DNA from: Henricia sp. BOLD:AAB3569
Taxonomy: Eukaryota; Echinodermata; Asteroidea; Spinulosida; Echinasteridae
Direction: 5' to 3'
DNA: 64,000 nucleotides
Assembly: GCA_037783545.1 (NCBI GenBank)
Contig: JBBELK010000096.1
Coordinates: 3,162,001 to 3,226,000, forward strand
The position numbers and the translations under genes were made by a program. Positions 33,957-47,100 of the stretch are shown piece after piece. The notes below the pieces were generated by a model. That model ran no database searches. It saw nothing but the letters and a program-made list of their open reading frames with translations, and was not told the origin of the DNA. Every line of letters begins with the position of its first letter. Within the stretch, counting starts at the first letter, position 1.

Positions 33957-34830
33957 CCGACCCCAGTTTTCCCTAAACTCTGAAATTTCTCGGCCATTTC
34001 CCGGCGAAAGTCTGTCAATTTTTCAGGACAAGTGCGGAATATAGACTGTTTGGAGCATGCAAAATTTGAAGTTCGTCGGAAAATTTCTTGACTTCCAAAT
34101 TTGCCGACGTTTGGACCACACTTTGACCAAATTCCCGTCCCAAACAAGACTGAGCATGCGCACGAGTGATCAGGAGTACACGGACAGCCACGGTCTGCAG
34201 AGCAGGCAGGAAGCCCGAGCCCAGTTTTCCCTAAACTCTGAAATTTCTCGGCCATTTCCCGGCGAAAGTCTGTCAATTTTTCAGGACAAGTGCGGAATAT
34301 AGACTGTTTGGAGCATGCAAAATTTGAAGTTCGTCGGAAAATTTCTTGACTTCCAAATTTGCCGACGTTTGGACCACACTTTGACCAAATTCCCGTCCCA
34401 AACAAGACTGAGCATGAGCACGAGTGATCAGGAGTACACGGACAGCCACGGTCTGCAGAGCAGGCAGGAAGCCCGAGCCCAGTTTTCCCTAAACTCTGAA
34501 ATTTCTCGGCCATTTCCCGGCGAAAGTCTGTCAATTGTTCAGGACAAGTGCGGAATATAGACTGTTTGGAGCATGCAAAATTTGAAGTTCGTCGGAAAAT
34601 TTCTTGACTTCCAAATTTGCCGACGTTTGGACCACACTTTGACCAAATTCCCATCCCAAACAAGACTGAGCATGCGCACGAGTGATCAGGAGTACACGGA
34701 CAGCCACGGTCTGCAGAGCAGGAAGGAAGCCCGAGCCCAGTTTTCCCTAAACTCTGAAATTTCTCGGCCATTTCCCGGCGAAAGTCTGTCAATTTTGCAG
34801 GACAAGTGCGGAATATAGACTGTTTGGAGC
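33948..34830. repeat. Satellite right of transposon copy 2
   Basis: A 109-bp partial unit followed by units at 34057, 34315 and 34573. The 34315 unit has GAGCATGAGCAC with CAATTGTTCAGG, a combination that reappears in the next zone. The 34573 unit has CCATCCC and TTTGCAGG. Confidence 0.85.
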
Positions 34831-37800
34831 ATACACAATTTGAAGTTTGTCGGAAAATTTCTTGACTTCCAAATTTGCCGACGTTTGGACCACACTTTGA
34901 CCAAATTCCCGTCCCAAACAAGACTGAGCATGCGCACGAGTGATCAGGGGCACACGGACAGCCACGGTCTGCAGAGCAGGCAGGAAGCCCGACCCCAGTT
35001 TTCCCTAAACTCTGAAATTTCTCGGCCATTTCCCGGCGAAAGTCTGTCACTTTTTCAGGACAAGTGCGGAATATAGACTGTTTGGAGCATGCAAAATTTG
35101 AAGTTCGTCGGAAAATTTCTTGACTTCCAAATTTGCCGACGTTTGGACCACACTTTGACCAAATTCGGGTCCCAAACAAGACTGAGCATGCGCACGAGTG
35201 ATCAGGAGTACACGGACAGCCACGGTCTGCAGAGCAGGCAGGAAGCCCAAGCCCAGTTTTCCCTAAACTCTGAAATTTCTCGGCCATTTCCCGGCGAAAG
35301 TCTGTCAATTTTTCAGGACAAGTGCGGAATATAGACTGTTTGGAGCATGCAAAATTTGAAGTTCGTCGGAAAATTTCTTGACTTCCAAATTTGCCGACGT
35401 TTGGACCACACTTTGACCAAATTCCCGTCCCAAACAAGACTGAGCATGAGCACGAGTGATCAGGAGTACACGGACAGCCACGGTCTGCAGAGCAGGCAGG
35501 AAGCCCGAGCCCAGTTTTCCCTAAACTCTGAAATTTCTCGGCCATTTCCCGGCGAAAGTCTGTCAATTGTTCAGGACAAGTGCGGAATATAGACTGTTTG
35601 GAGCATGCAAAATTTGAAGTTCGTCGAAAAATTTCTTGACTTCCAAATTTGCCGACGTTTGGACCACACTTTGACCAAATTCCCGTCCCAAACAAGACTG
35701 AGCATGCGCACGAGTGATCAGGAGTACACGGACAGCCACGGTCTGCAGAGCAGGCAGGAAGCCCGAGCCCAGTTTTCCCTAAACTCTGAAATTTCTCGGC
35801 CATTTCCCGGCGAAAGTCTGTCAATTTTTCAGGACAAGTGCGGAATATAGACTGTTTGGAGCATGCAAAATTTGAAGTTCGTCGGAAAATTTCTTGACTT
35901 CCAAATTTGCCGACGTTTGGACCACACTTTGACCAAATTCCCGTCCCAAACAAGACTGAGCATGCGCACGAGTGATCAGGAGTACACGGACAGCCACGGT
36001 CTGCAGAGCAGGAAGGAAGCCCGAGCCCAGTTTTCCCTAAACTCTGAAATTTCTCGGCCATTTCCCGGCGAAAGTCTGTCAATTTTTCAGGACAAGTGCG
36101 GAATATATACTGTTTGGAGCATGCAAAATTTGAAGTTCGTCGGAAAATTTCTTGACTTCCAAATTTGCCGACGTTTGGACCACACTTTGACCAAATTCCC
36201 GTCCCAAACAAGACTGAGCATGCGCACGAGTGATCAGGAGTACACGGACAGCCACGGTCTGCAGAGCAGGCAGGAAGACCGAGCCCAGTTTTCCCTAAAC
36301 TCTGAAATTTCTCGGCCATTTCCCGGCGAAAGTCTGTCAATTTTTCAGGACAAGTGCGGAATATAGACTGTTTGGAGCATGCAAAATTTGAAGTTCGTCG
36401 GAAAATTTCTTGACTTCCAAATTTGCCGACGTTTGGACCACACTTTGACCAAATTCCCGTCCCAAACAAGACTGAGCATGCGCACGAGTGATCAGGAGTA
36501 CACGGACAGCCACGGTCTGCAGAGCAGGAAGGAAGCCCGAGCCCAGTTTTCCCTAAACTCTGAAATTTCTCGGCCATTTCCCGGCGAAAGTCTGTTACTT
36601 TTTCAGGACAAGTGCGGAATATAGACTGTTTGGAGCATGCAAAATTTGAAGTTCGTCGAAAAATTTCTTGACTTCCAAATTTGCCGACGTTTGGACCACA
36701 CTTTGACCAAATTCCCGTCCCAAACAAGACTGAGCATGCGCACGAGTGATCAGGAGTACACGGACAGCCACGGTCTGCAGAGCAGGCAGGAAGCCCGAGC
36801 CCAGTTTTCCCTAAACTCTGAAATTTCTCGGCCATTTCCCGGCGAAAGTCTGTCAATTTTTCAGGACAAGTGCGGAATATAGACTGTTTGGAGCATGCAA
36901 AATTTGAAGTTCGTCGGAAAATTTCTTGACTTCCAAATTTGCCGACGTTTGGACCACACTTTGACCAAATTCCCGTCCCAAACAAGACTGAGCATGCGCA
37001 CGAGTGATCAGGAGTACACGGACAGCCACGGTCTGCAGAGCAGGAAGGAAGCCCGAGCCCAGTTTTCCCTAAACTCTGAAATTTCTCGGCCATTTCCCGG
37101 CGAAAGTCTGTCAATTTTTCAGGACAAGTGCGGAATATAGACTGTTTGGAGCATGCAAAATTTGAAGTTCGTCGGAAAATTTCTTGACTTCCAAATTTGC
37201 CGACGTTTGGACCACACTTTGACCAAATTCCGGTCCCAAACAAGACTGAGCATGCGCACGAGTGATCAGGAGTACACGGACAGCCACGGTCTGCAGAGCA
37301 GGCAGGAAGCCCAAGCCCAGTTTTCCCTAAACTCTGAAATTTCTCGGCCATTTCCCGGCGAAAGTCTGTCAATTTTTCAGGACAAGTGCGGAATATAGAC
37401 TGTTTGGAGCATGCAAAATTTGAAGTTCGTCGGAAAATTTCTTGACTTCCAAATTTGCCGACGTTTGGACCACACTTTGACCAAATTCCCGTCCCAAACA
37501 AGACTGAGCATGCGCACGAGTGATCAGGAGTACACGGACAGCCACGGTCTGCAGAGCAGGCAGGAAGCCCGAGCACAGTTTTCCCTAAACTCTGAAATTT
37601 CTCGGCCATTTCCCGGCGAAAGTCTGTCAATTTTTCAGGACAAGTGCGGAATATAGACTGTTTGGAGCATGCAAAATTTGAATTTTGTTGGAAAATTTCT
37701 TGACTTCCAAATTTGCCGACGTTTGGACCACACTTTGACCAAATTCCCGTCCCAAACAAGACTGAGCATGCGCACGAGTGATCAGGAGTACACGGACAGC

Positions 37801-40800
37801 CACGGTCTGCAGAGCAGGCAGGAAGACCGAGCCCAGTTTTCCCTAAACTCTGAAATTTCTCGGCCATTTCCCGGCGAAAGTCTGTCAATTTTTCAGGACA
37901 AGTGCGGAATAAAGACTGTTTGGAGCATGCAAAATTTGAAGTTCGTCGGAAAATTTCTTGACTTCCAAATTTGCCGACGTTTGGACCACACTTTGACCAA
38001 ATTCCCGTCCCAAACAAGACTGAGCATGCGCACGAGTGATCAGGAGTACACGGACAGCCACGGTCTGCAGAGCAGGCAGGAAGACCGAGCCCAGTTTTCC
38101 CTAAACTCTGAAATTTCTCGGCCATTTCCCGGCGAAAGTCTGTCAATTTTGCAGGACAAGTGCGGAATATAGACTGTTTGGAGCATGCAAAATTTGAAGT
38201 TTGTCGGAAAATTTCTTGACTTCCAAATTTGCCGACGTTTGGACCACACTTTGACCAAATTCCCGTCCCAAACAAGACTGAGCATGCGCACGAGTGATCA
38301 GGGGCACACGGACAGCCACGGTCTGCAGAGCAGGCAGGAAGCCCGACCCCAGTTTTCCCTAAACTCTGAAATTTCTCGGCCATTTCCCGGCGAAAGTCTG
38401 TCACTTTTTCAGGACAAGTGCGGAATATAGACTGTTTGGAGCATGCAAAATTTGAAGTTCGTCGGAAAATTTCTTGACTTCCAAATTTGCCGACGTTTGG
38501 ACCACACTTTGACCAAATTCGGGTCCCAAACAAGACTGAGCATGCGCACGAGTGATCAGGAGTACACGGACAGCCACGGTCTGCAGAGCAGGCAGGAAGC
38601 CCAAGCCCAGTTTTCCCTAAACTCTGAAATTTCTCGGCCATTTCCCGGCGAAAGTCTGTCAATTTTTCAGGACAAGTGCGGAATATAGACTGTTTGGAGC
38701 ATGCAAAATTTGAAGTTCGTCGGAAAATTTCTTGACTTCCAAATTTGCCGACGTTTGGACCACACTTTGACCAAATTCCCGTCCCAAACAAGACTGAGCA
38801 TGAGCACGAGTGATCAGGAGTACACGGACAGCCACGGTCTGCAGAGCAGGCAGGAAGCCCGAGCCCAGTTTTCCCTAAACTCTGAAATTTCTCGGCCATT
38901 TCCCGGCGAAAGTCTGCCAATTGTTCAGGACAAGTGCGGAATATAGACTGTTTGGAGCATGCAAAATTTGAAGTTCGTCGAAAAATTTCTTGACTTCCAA
39001 ATTTGCCGACGTTTGGACCACACTTTGACCAAATTCCCGTCCCAAACAAGACTGAGCATGCGCACGAGTGATCAGGAGTACACGGACAGCCACGGTCTGC
39101 AGAGCAGGCAGGAAGCCCGAGCCCAGTTTTCCCTAAACTCTGAAATTTCTCGGCCATTTCCCGGCGAAAGTCTGTCAATTTTTCAGGACAAGTGCGGAAT
39201 ATAGACTGTTTGGAGCATGCAAAATTTGAAGTTCGTCGGAAAATTTCTTGACTTCCAAATTTGCCGACGTTTGGACCACACTTTGACCAAATTCCCGTCC
39301 CAAACAAGACTGAGCATGCGCACGAGTGATCAGGAGTACACGGACAGCCACGGTCTGCAGAGCAGGAAGGAAGCCCGAGCCCAGTTTTCCCTAAACTCTG
39401 AAATTTCTCGGCCATTTCCCGGCGAAAGTCTGTCAATTTTTCAGGACAAGTGCGGAATATAGACTGTTTGGAGCATGCAAAATTTGAAGTTCGTCGGAAA
39501 ATTTCTTGACTTCCAAATTTGCCGACGTTTGGACCACACTTTGACCAAATTCCCGTCCCAAACAAGACTGAGCATGCGCACGAGTGATCAGGAGTACACG
39601 GACAGCCACGGTCTGCAGAGCAGGCAGGAAGCCCGAGCACAGTTTTCCCTAAACTCTGAAATTTCTCTGCCATTTCCCGGCGAAAGTCTGTCAATTTTTC
39701 AGGACAAGTGCGGAATATAGACTGTTTGGAGCATGCAAAATTTGAATTTTGTCGGAAAATTTCTTGACTTCCAAATTTGCCGACGTTTGGACCACACTTT
39801 GACCAAATTCCCGTCCCAAACAAGACTGAGCATGCGCACGAGTGATCAGGAGTACACGGACAGCCACGGTCTGCAGAGCAGGCAGGATGACCGAGCCCAG
39901 TTTTCCCTAAACTCTGAAATTTCTCGGCCATTTCCCGGCGAAAGTCTGTCAATTTTTCAGGACAAGTGCGGAATATAGACTGTTTGGAGCATGCAAAATT
40001 TGAAGTTCGTCGAAAAATTTCTTGACTTCCAAATTTGCCGACGTTTGGACCACACTTTGACCAAATTCCCGTCCCAAACAAGACTGAGCATGCGCACGAG
40101 TGATCAGGAGTACACGGACAGCCACGGTCTGCAGAGCAGGCAGGAAGACCGAGCCCAGTTTTCCCTAAACTCTGAAATTTCTCGGCCATTTCCCGGCGAA
40201 AGTCTGTCAATTTTGCAGGACAAGTGCGGAATATAGACTGTTTGGAGCATGCAAAATTTGAAGTTTGTCGGAAAATTTCTTGACTTCCAAATCTGCCGAC
40301 GTTTGGACCACACTTTGACCAAATTCCCGTCCCAAACAAGACTGAGCATGCGCACGAGTGATCAGGGGCACACGGACAGCCACGGTCTGCAGAGCAGGCA
40401 GGAAGCCCGACCCCAGTTTTCCCTAAACTCTGAAATTTCTCGGCCATTTCCCGGCGAAAGTCTGTCACTTTTTCAGGACAAGTGCGGAATATAGACTGTT
40501 TGGAGCATGCAAAATTTGAAGTTCGTCGGAAAATTTCTTGACTTCCAAATTTGCCGACGTTTGGACCACACTTTGACCAAATTCGGGTCCCAAACAAGAC
40601 TGAGCATGCGCACGAGTGATCAGGAGTACACGGACAGCCACGGTCTGCAGAGCAGGCAGGAAGCCCAAGCCCAGTTTTCCCTAAACTCTGAAATTTCTCG
40701 GCCATTTCCCGGCGAAAGTCTGTCAATTTTTCAGGACAAGTGCGGAATATAGACTGTTTGGAGCATGCAAAATTTGAAGTTCGTCGGAAAATTTCTTGAC

Positions 40801-43800
40801 TTCCAAATTTGCCGACGTTTGGACCACACTTTGACCAAATTCCCGTCCCAAACAAGACTGAGCATGAGCACGAGTGATCAGGAGTACACGGACAGCCACG
40901 GTCTGCAGAGCAGGCAGGAAGCCCGAGCCCAGTTTTCCCTAAACTCTGAAATTTCTCGGCCATTTCCCGGCGAAAGTCTGTCAATTGTTCAGGACAAGTG
41001 CGGAATATAGACTGTTTGGAGCATGCAAAATTTGAAGTTCGTCGAAAAATTTCTTGACTTCCAAATTTGCCGACGTTTGGACCACACTTTGACCAAATTC
41101 CCGTCCCAAACAAGACTGAGCATGCGCACGAGTGATCAGGAGTACACGGACAGCCACGGTCTGCAGAGCAGGCAGGAAGCCCGAGCCCAGTTTTCCCTAA
41201 ACTCTGAAATTTCTCGGCCATTTCCCGGCGAAAGTCTGTCAATTTTTCAGGACAAGTGCGGAATATAGACTGTTTGGAGCATGCAAAATTTGAAGTTCGT
41301 CGGAAAATTTCTTGACTTCCAAATTTGCCGACGTTTGGACCACACTTTGACCAAATTCCCGTCCCAAACAAGACTGAGCATGCGCACGAGTGATCAGGAG
41401 TACACGGACAGCCACGGTCTGCAGAGCAGGAAGGAAGCCCGAGCCCAGTTTTCCCTAAACTCTGAAATTTCTCGGCCATTTCCCGGCGAAAGTCTGTCAA
41501 TTTTTCAGGACAAGTGCGGAATATAGACTGTTTGGAGCATGCAAAATTTGAAGTTCGTCGGAAAATTTCTTGACTTCCAAATTTGCCGACGTTTGGACCA
41601 CACTTTGACCAAATTCCGGTCCCAAACAAGACTGAGCATGCGCACGAGTGATCAGGAGTACACGGACAGCCACGGTCTGCAGAGCAGGCAAGAAGCCCAA
41701 GCCCAGTTTTCCCTAAACTCTGAAATTTCTCGGCCATTTCCCGGCGAAAGTCTGTCAATTTTTCAGGACAAGTGCGGAATATAGACTGTTTGGAGCATGC
41801 AAAATTTGAAGTTCGTCGGAAAATTTCTTGACTTCCAAATTTGCCGACGTTTGGACCACACTTTGACCAAATTCCCGTCCCAAACAAGACTGAGCATGCG
41901 CACGAGTGATCAGGAGTACACGGACAGCCACGGTCTGCAGAGCAGGCAGGAAGCCCGAGCCCAGTTTTCCCTAAACTCTGAAATTTCTCGGCCATTTCCC
42001 GGCGAAAGTCTGTCAATTTTTCAGGACAAGTGCGGAATATAGACTGTTTGGAGCATGCAAAATTTGAATTTTGTTGGAAAATTTCTTGACTTCCAAATTT
42101 GCCGACGTTTGGACCACACTTTGACCAAATTCCCGTCCCAAACAAGACTGAGCATGCGCACGAGTGATCATGAGTACACGGACAGCCACGGTCTGCAGAG
42201 CAGGCAGGAAGCCCGAGCCCAGTGTTCCCTAAACTCTGAAATTTCTCGGCCATTTCCCGGCGAAAGTCTGTCAATTTTTCAGGACAAGTGCGGAATATAG
42301 ACTGTTTGGAGCATGCAAAATTTGAAGTTCGTCGGAAAATTTCTTGACTTCCAAATTTGCCGACGTTTGGACCACACTTTGACCAAATTCGGGTCCCAAA
42401 CAAGACTGAGCATGCGCACGAGTGATCAGGAGTACACGGACAGCCACGGTCTGCAGAGCAGGCAGGAAGCCCAAGCCCAGTTTTCCCTAAACTCTGAAAT
42501 TTCTCGGCCATTTCCCGGCGAAAGTCTGTCAATTTTTCAGGACAAGTGCGGAATATAGACTGTTTGGAGCATGCAAAATTTGAAGTTCGTCGGAAAATTT
42601 CTTGACTTCCAAATTTGCCGACGTTTGGACCACACTTTGACCAAATTCCCGTCCCAAACAAGACTGAGCATGAGCACGAGTGATCAGGAGTACACGGACA
42701 GCCACGGTCTGCAGAGCAGGCAGGAAGCCCGAGCCCAGTTTTCCCTAAACTCTGAAATTTCTCGGCCATTTCCCGGCGAAAGTCTGTCAATTGTTCAGGA
42801 CAAGTGCGGAATATAGACTGTTTGGAGCATGCAAAATTTGAAGTTCGTCGAAAAATTTCTTGACTTCCAAATTTGCCGACGTTTGGACCACACTTTGACC
42901 AAATTCCCGTCCCAAACAAGACTGAGCATGCGCACGAGTGATCAGGAGTACACGGACAGCCACGGTCTGCAGAGCAGGCAGGAAGCCCGAGCCCAGTTTT
43001 CCCTAAACTCTGAAATTTCTCGGCCATTTCCCGGCGAAAGTCTGTCAATTTTTCAGGACAAGTGCGGAATATAGACTGTTTGGAGCATGCAAAATTTGAA
43101 GTTCGTCGGAAAATTTCTTGACTTCCAAATTTGCCGACGTTTGGACCACACTTTGACCAAATTCCCGTCCCAAACAAGACTGAGCATGCGCATGAGTGAT
43201 CAGGAGTACACGGACAGCCACGGTCTGCAGAGCAGGAAGGAAGCCCGAGCCCAGTTTTCCCTAAACTCTGAAATTTCTCGGCCATTTCCCGGCGAAAGTC
43301 TGTCAATTTTTCAGGACAAGTGCGGAATATAGACTGTTTGGAGCATGCAAAATTTGAAGTTCGTCGGAAAATTTCTTGACTTCCAAATTTGCCGACGTTT
43401 GGACCACACTTTGACCAAATTCCGGTCCCAAACAAGACTGAGCATGCGCACGAGTGATCAGGAGTACACGGACAGCCACGGTCTGCAGAGCAGGCAAGAA
43501 GCCCAAGCCCAGTTTTCCCTAAACTCTGAAATTTCTCGGCCATTTCCCGGCGAAAGTCTGTCAATTTTTCAGGACAAGTGCGGAATATAGACTGTTTGGA
43601 GCATGCAAAATTTGAAGTTCGTCGGAAAATTTCTTGACTTCCAAATTTGCCGACGTTTGGACCACACTTTGACCAAATTCCCGTCCCAAACAAGACTGAG
43701 CATGCGCACGAGTGATCAGGAGTACACGGACAGCCACGGTCTGCAGAGCAGGCAGGAAGCCCGAGCCCAGTTTTCCCTAAACTCTGAAATTTCTCGGCCA

Positions 43801-44118
43801 TTTCCCGGCGAAAGTCTGTCAATTTTTCAGGACAAGTGCGGAATATAGACTGTTTGGAGCATGCAAAATTTGAATTTTGTCGGAAAATTTCTTGACTTCC
43901 AAATTTGCCGACGTTTGGACCACACTTTGACCAAATTCCCGTCCCAAACAAGACTGAGCATGCGCACGAGTGATCATGAGTACACGGACAGCCACGGTCT
44001 GCAGAGCAGGCAGGAAGCCCGAGCCCAGTGTTCCCTAAACTCTGAAATTTCTCGGCCATTTCCCGGCGAAAGTCTGTCAATTTTTCAGGACAAGTGCGGA
44101 ATATAGACTGTTTGGAGC
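34831..44118. repeat. Higher-order repeat of changing length: 13, 8, 7 and 7 monomers
   Basis: A marker order recurs: a unit with AGGGGCACACGG, GACCCC and TCACTTTTTCAGG (34831, 38185, 40249), then TTCGGGTCC (35089, 38443, 40507, 42313), then GAGCATGAGCAC with ATTGTTC or CCAATTGTTC (35347, 38701, 40765, 42571), then GTCGAAAAATTT (35605, 38959, 41023, 42829), then AAGGAAG (35863, 39217, 41281, 43087). Spacings between GGGGCAC units are 3354 bp (13 units) and 2064 bp (8 units). Between the last two TTCGGGTCC units it is 1806 bp (7 units). The core order is kept while the tail shrinks or grows, a pattern expected of repeated unequal crossing-over. Confidence 0.85.
40507..44118. repeat. Seven-monomer higher-order repeat, 1806 bp x 2
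   Basis: Units 40507 to 42055 match 42313 to 43861 one by one at 1806 bp. Strong shared markers are CAAGAAGCCCAAG with CCGGTCC (41539, 43345) and the GAATTTTGT unit with ATCATGAG and CAGTGTTCCC (42055, 43861). Observed differences are few: GCGCACGAG/GCGCATGAG in the 41281/43087 pair and TTGTTGG/TTGTCGG in the last pair. Confidence 0.88.
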
Positions 44119-47100
44119 ATGCAAAATTTGAAGTTCGTCGGAAAATTTCTTGACTTCCAAATTTGCCGACGTTTGGACCACACTTTGACCAAATTCCGGT
44201 CCCAAACAAGACTGAGCATGCGCACGAGTGATCAGGAGTACACGGACAGCCACGGTCTGCAGAGCAGGCAGGAAGCCCAAGCCCAGTTTTCCCTAAACTC
44301 TGAAATTTCTCGGCCATTTCCCGGCGAAAGTCTGTCAATTTTTCAGGACAAGTGCGGAATATAGACTGTTTGGAGCATGCAAAATTTGAAGTTTGTCGGA
44401 AAATTTCTTGACTTCCAAATTTGCCGACGTTTGGACCACACTATGACCAAATTCCCGTCCCAAACAAGACTGAGCATGCGCACGAGTGATCAGGAGTACA
44501 CGGACAGCCACGGTCTGCAGAGCAGGCAGGAAGCCCGAGCCCAGTTTTCCCTAAACTCTGAAATTTCTCGGCCATTTCCCGGCGAAAGTCTGTCAATTTT
44601 GCAGGACAAGTGCGGAATATAGACTGTTTGGAGCATGCAAAATTTGAAGTTCGTCGGAAAATTTCTTGACTTCCAAATTTGCCGACGTTTGGACCACACT
44701 TTGACCAAATTCCGGTCCCAAACAAGACTGAGCATGCGCACGAGTGATCAGGAGTACACGGACAGCCACGGTCTGCAGAGCAGGCAGGAAGCCCAAGCCC
44801 AGTTTTCCCTAAACTCTGAAATTTCTCGGCCATTTCCCGGCGAAAGTCTGTCAATTTTTCAGGACAAGTGCGGAATATAGACTGTTTGGAGCATGCAAAA
44901 TTTGAAGTTCGTCGGAAAATTTCTTGACTTCCAAATTTGCCGTCGTTTGGACCACACTTTGACCAAATTCCCGTCCCAAACAAGACTGAGCATGCGCACG
45001 AGTGATCAGGAGTACACGGACAGCCACGGTCTGCAGAGCAGGCAGGAAGCCCGAGCCCAGTTTTCCCTAAACTCTGAAATTTCTCGGCCATTTCCCGGCG
45101 AAAGTCTGTCAATTTTTCAGGACAAGTGCGGAATATAGACTGTTTGGAGCATGCAAAATTTGAAGTTCGTCGGAAAATTTCTTGACTTCCAAATTTGCCG
45201 TCGTTTGGACCACACTTTGACCAAATTCCCGTCCCAAACAAGACTGAGCATGCGCACGAGTGATCAGGAGTACACGGACAGCCACGGTCTGCAGAGCAGG
45301 CAGGAAGCCCGAGCCCAGTTTTCCCTAAACTCTGAAATTTCTCGGCCATTTCCCGGCGAAAGTCTGTCAATTTTTCAGGACAAGTGCGGAATATAGACTG
45401 TTTGGAGCATGCAAAATTTGAAGTTCGTCGGAAAATTTCTTGACTTCCAAATTTGCCGACGTTTGGACCACACTTTGACCAAATTCCGGTCCCAAACAAG
45501 ACTGAGCATGCGCACGAGTGATCAGGAGTACACGGACAGCCACGGTCTGCAGAGCAGGCAGGAAGCCCAGCCCAGTTTTCCCTAAACTCTGAAATTTCTC
45601 GGCCATTTCCCGGCGAAAGTCTGTCAATTTTTCAGGACAAGTGCGGAATATAGACTGTTTGGAGCATGCAAAATTTGAATTTTGTCGGAAAATTTCTTGA
45701 CTTCCAAATTTGCCGACGTTTGGACCACACTTTGACCAAATTCCCGTCCCAAACAAGACTGAGCATGCGCACGAGTGATCATGAGTACACGGACAGCCAC
45801 GGTCTGCAGAGCAGGCAGGAAGCCCGAGCCCAGTGTTCCCTAAACTCTGAAATTTCTCGGCCATTTCCCGGCGAAAGTCTGTCAATTTTTCAGGACAAGT
45901 GCGGAATATAGACTGTTTGGAGCATGCAAAATTTGAAGTTCGTCGGAAAATTTCTTGACTTCCAAATTTGCCGACGTTTGGACCACACTTTGACCAAATT
46001 CCGGTCCCAAACAAGACTGAGCATGCGCACGAGTGATCAGGAGTACACGGACAGCCACGGTCTGCAGAGCAGGCAGGAAGCCCAAGCCCAGTTTTCCCTA
46101 AACTCTGAAATTTCTCGGCCATTTCCCGGCGAAAGTCTGTCAATTTTTCAGGACAAGTGCGGAATATAGACTGTTTGGAGCATGCAAAATTTGAAGTTTG
46201 TCGGAAAATTTCTTGACTTCCAAATTTGCCGACGTTTGGACCACACTATGACCAAATTCCCTTCCCAAACAAGACTGAGCATGCGCACGAGTGATCAGGA
46301 GTACACGGACAGCCACGGTCTGCAGAGCAGGCAGGAAGCCCGAGCCCAGTTTTCCCTAAACTCTGAAATTTCTCGGCCATTTCCCGGCGAAAGTCTGTCA
46401 ATTTTGCAGGACAAGTGCGGAATATAGACTGTTTGGAGCATGCAAAATTTGAAGTTCGTCGGAAAATTTCTTGACTTCCAAATTTGCCGACGTTTGGACC
46501 ACACTTTGACCAAATTCCGGTCCCAAACAAGACTGAGCATGCGCACGAGTGATCAGGAGTACACGGACAGCCACGGTCTGCAGAGCAGGCAGGAAGCCCA
46601 AGCCCAGTTTTCCCTAAACTCTGAAATTTCTCGGCCATTTCCCGGCGAAAGTCTGTCAATTTTTCAGGACAAGTGCGGAATATAGACTGTTTGGAGCATG
46701 CAAAATTTGAAGTTCGTCGGAAAATTTCTTGACTTCCAAATTTGCCGTCGTTTGGACCACACTTTGACCAAATTCCCGTCCCAAACAAGACTGAGCATGC
46801 GCACGAGTGATCAGGAGTACACGGACAGCCACGGTCTGCAGAGCAGGCAGGAAGCCCGAGCCCAGTTTTCCCTAAACTCTGAAATTTCTCGGCCATTTCC
46901 CGGCGAAAGTCTGTCAATTTTTCAGGACAAGTGCGGAATATAGACTGTTTGGAGCATGCAAAATTTGAAGTTCGTCGGAAAATTTCTTGACTTCCAAATT
47001 TGCCGTCGTTTGGACCACACTTTGACCAAATTCCCGTCCCAAACAAGACTGAGCATGCGCACGAGTGATCAGGAGTACACGGACAGCCACGGTCTGCAGA

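Larger units (their letters stand above)
33767..44338 (-). other. 3523-codon reverse open frame ending in transposon, judged non-genic
   Basis: Open from 44338 (a TTG; the first ATG is at 44317) to a stop at 33767. It reads through about 40 satellite units in the same 86-residue frame and then about 60 codons of the second transposon, which supply an unrelated C-terminus. Ending in a transposon by chance, starting inside a repeat, and lacking any unique domain all speak against a gene. A shorter frame, 53521-57957 (1478 codons), arises the same way. It remains possible that array transcripts are translated locally, but nothing in the sequence supports it. Confidence 0.75.

Noticed and set aside
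33767-44338. A giant cysteine-rich repeat protein gene
   Set aside because: The frame depends on unit length being a multiple of three, ends by chance in a transposon, and neighbouring zones carry amplified stops and 1-bp indels. Kept only as a non-genic feature.
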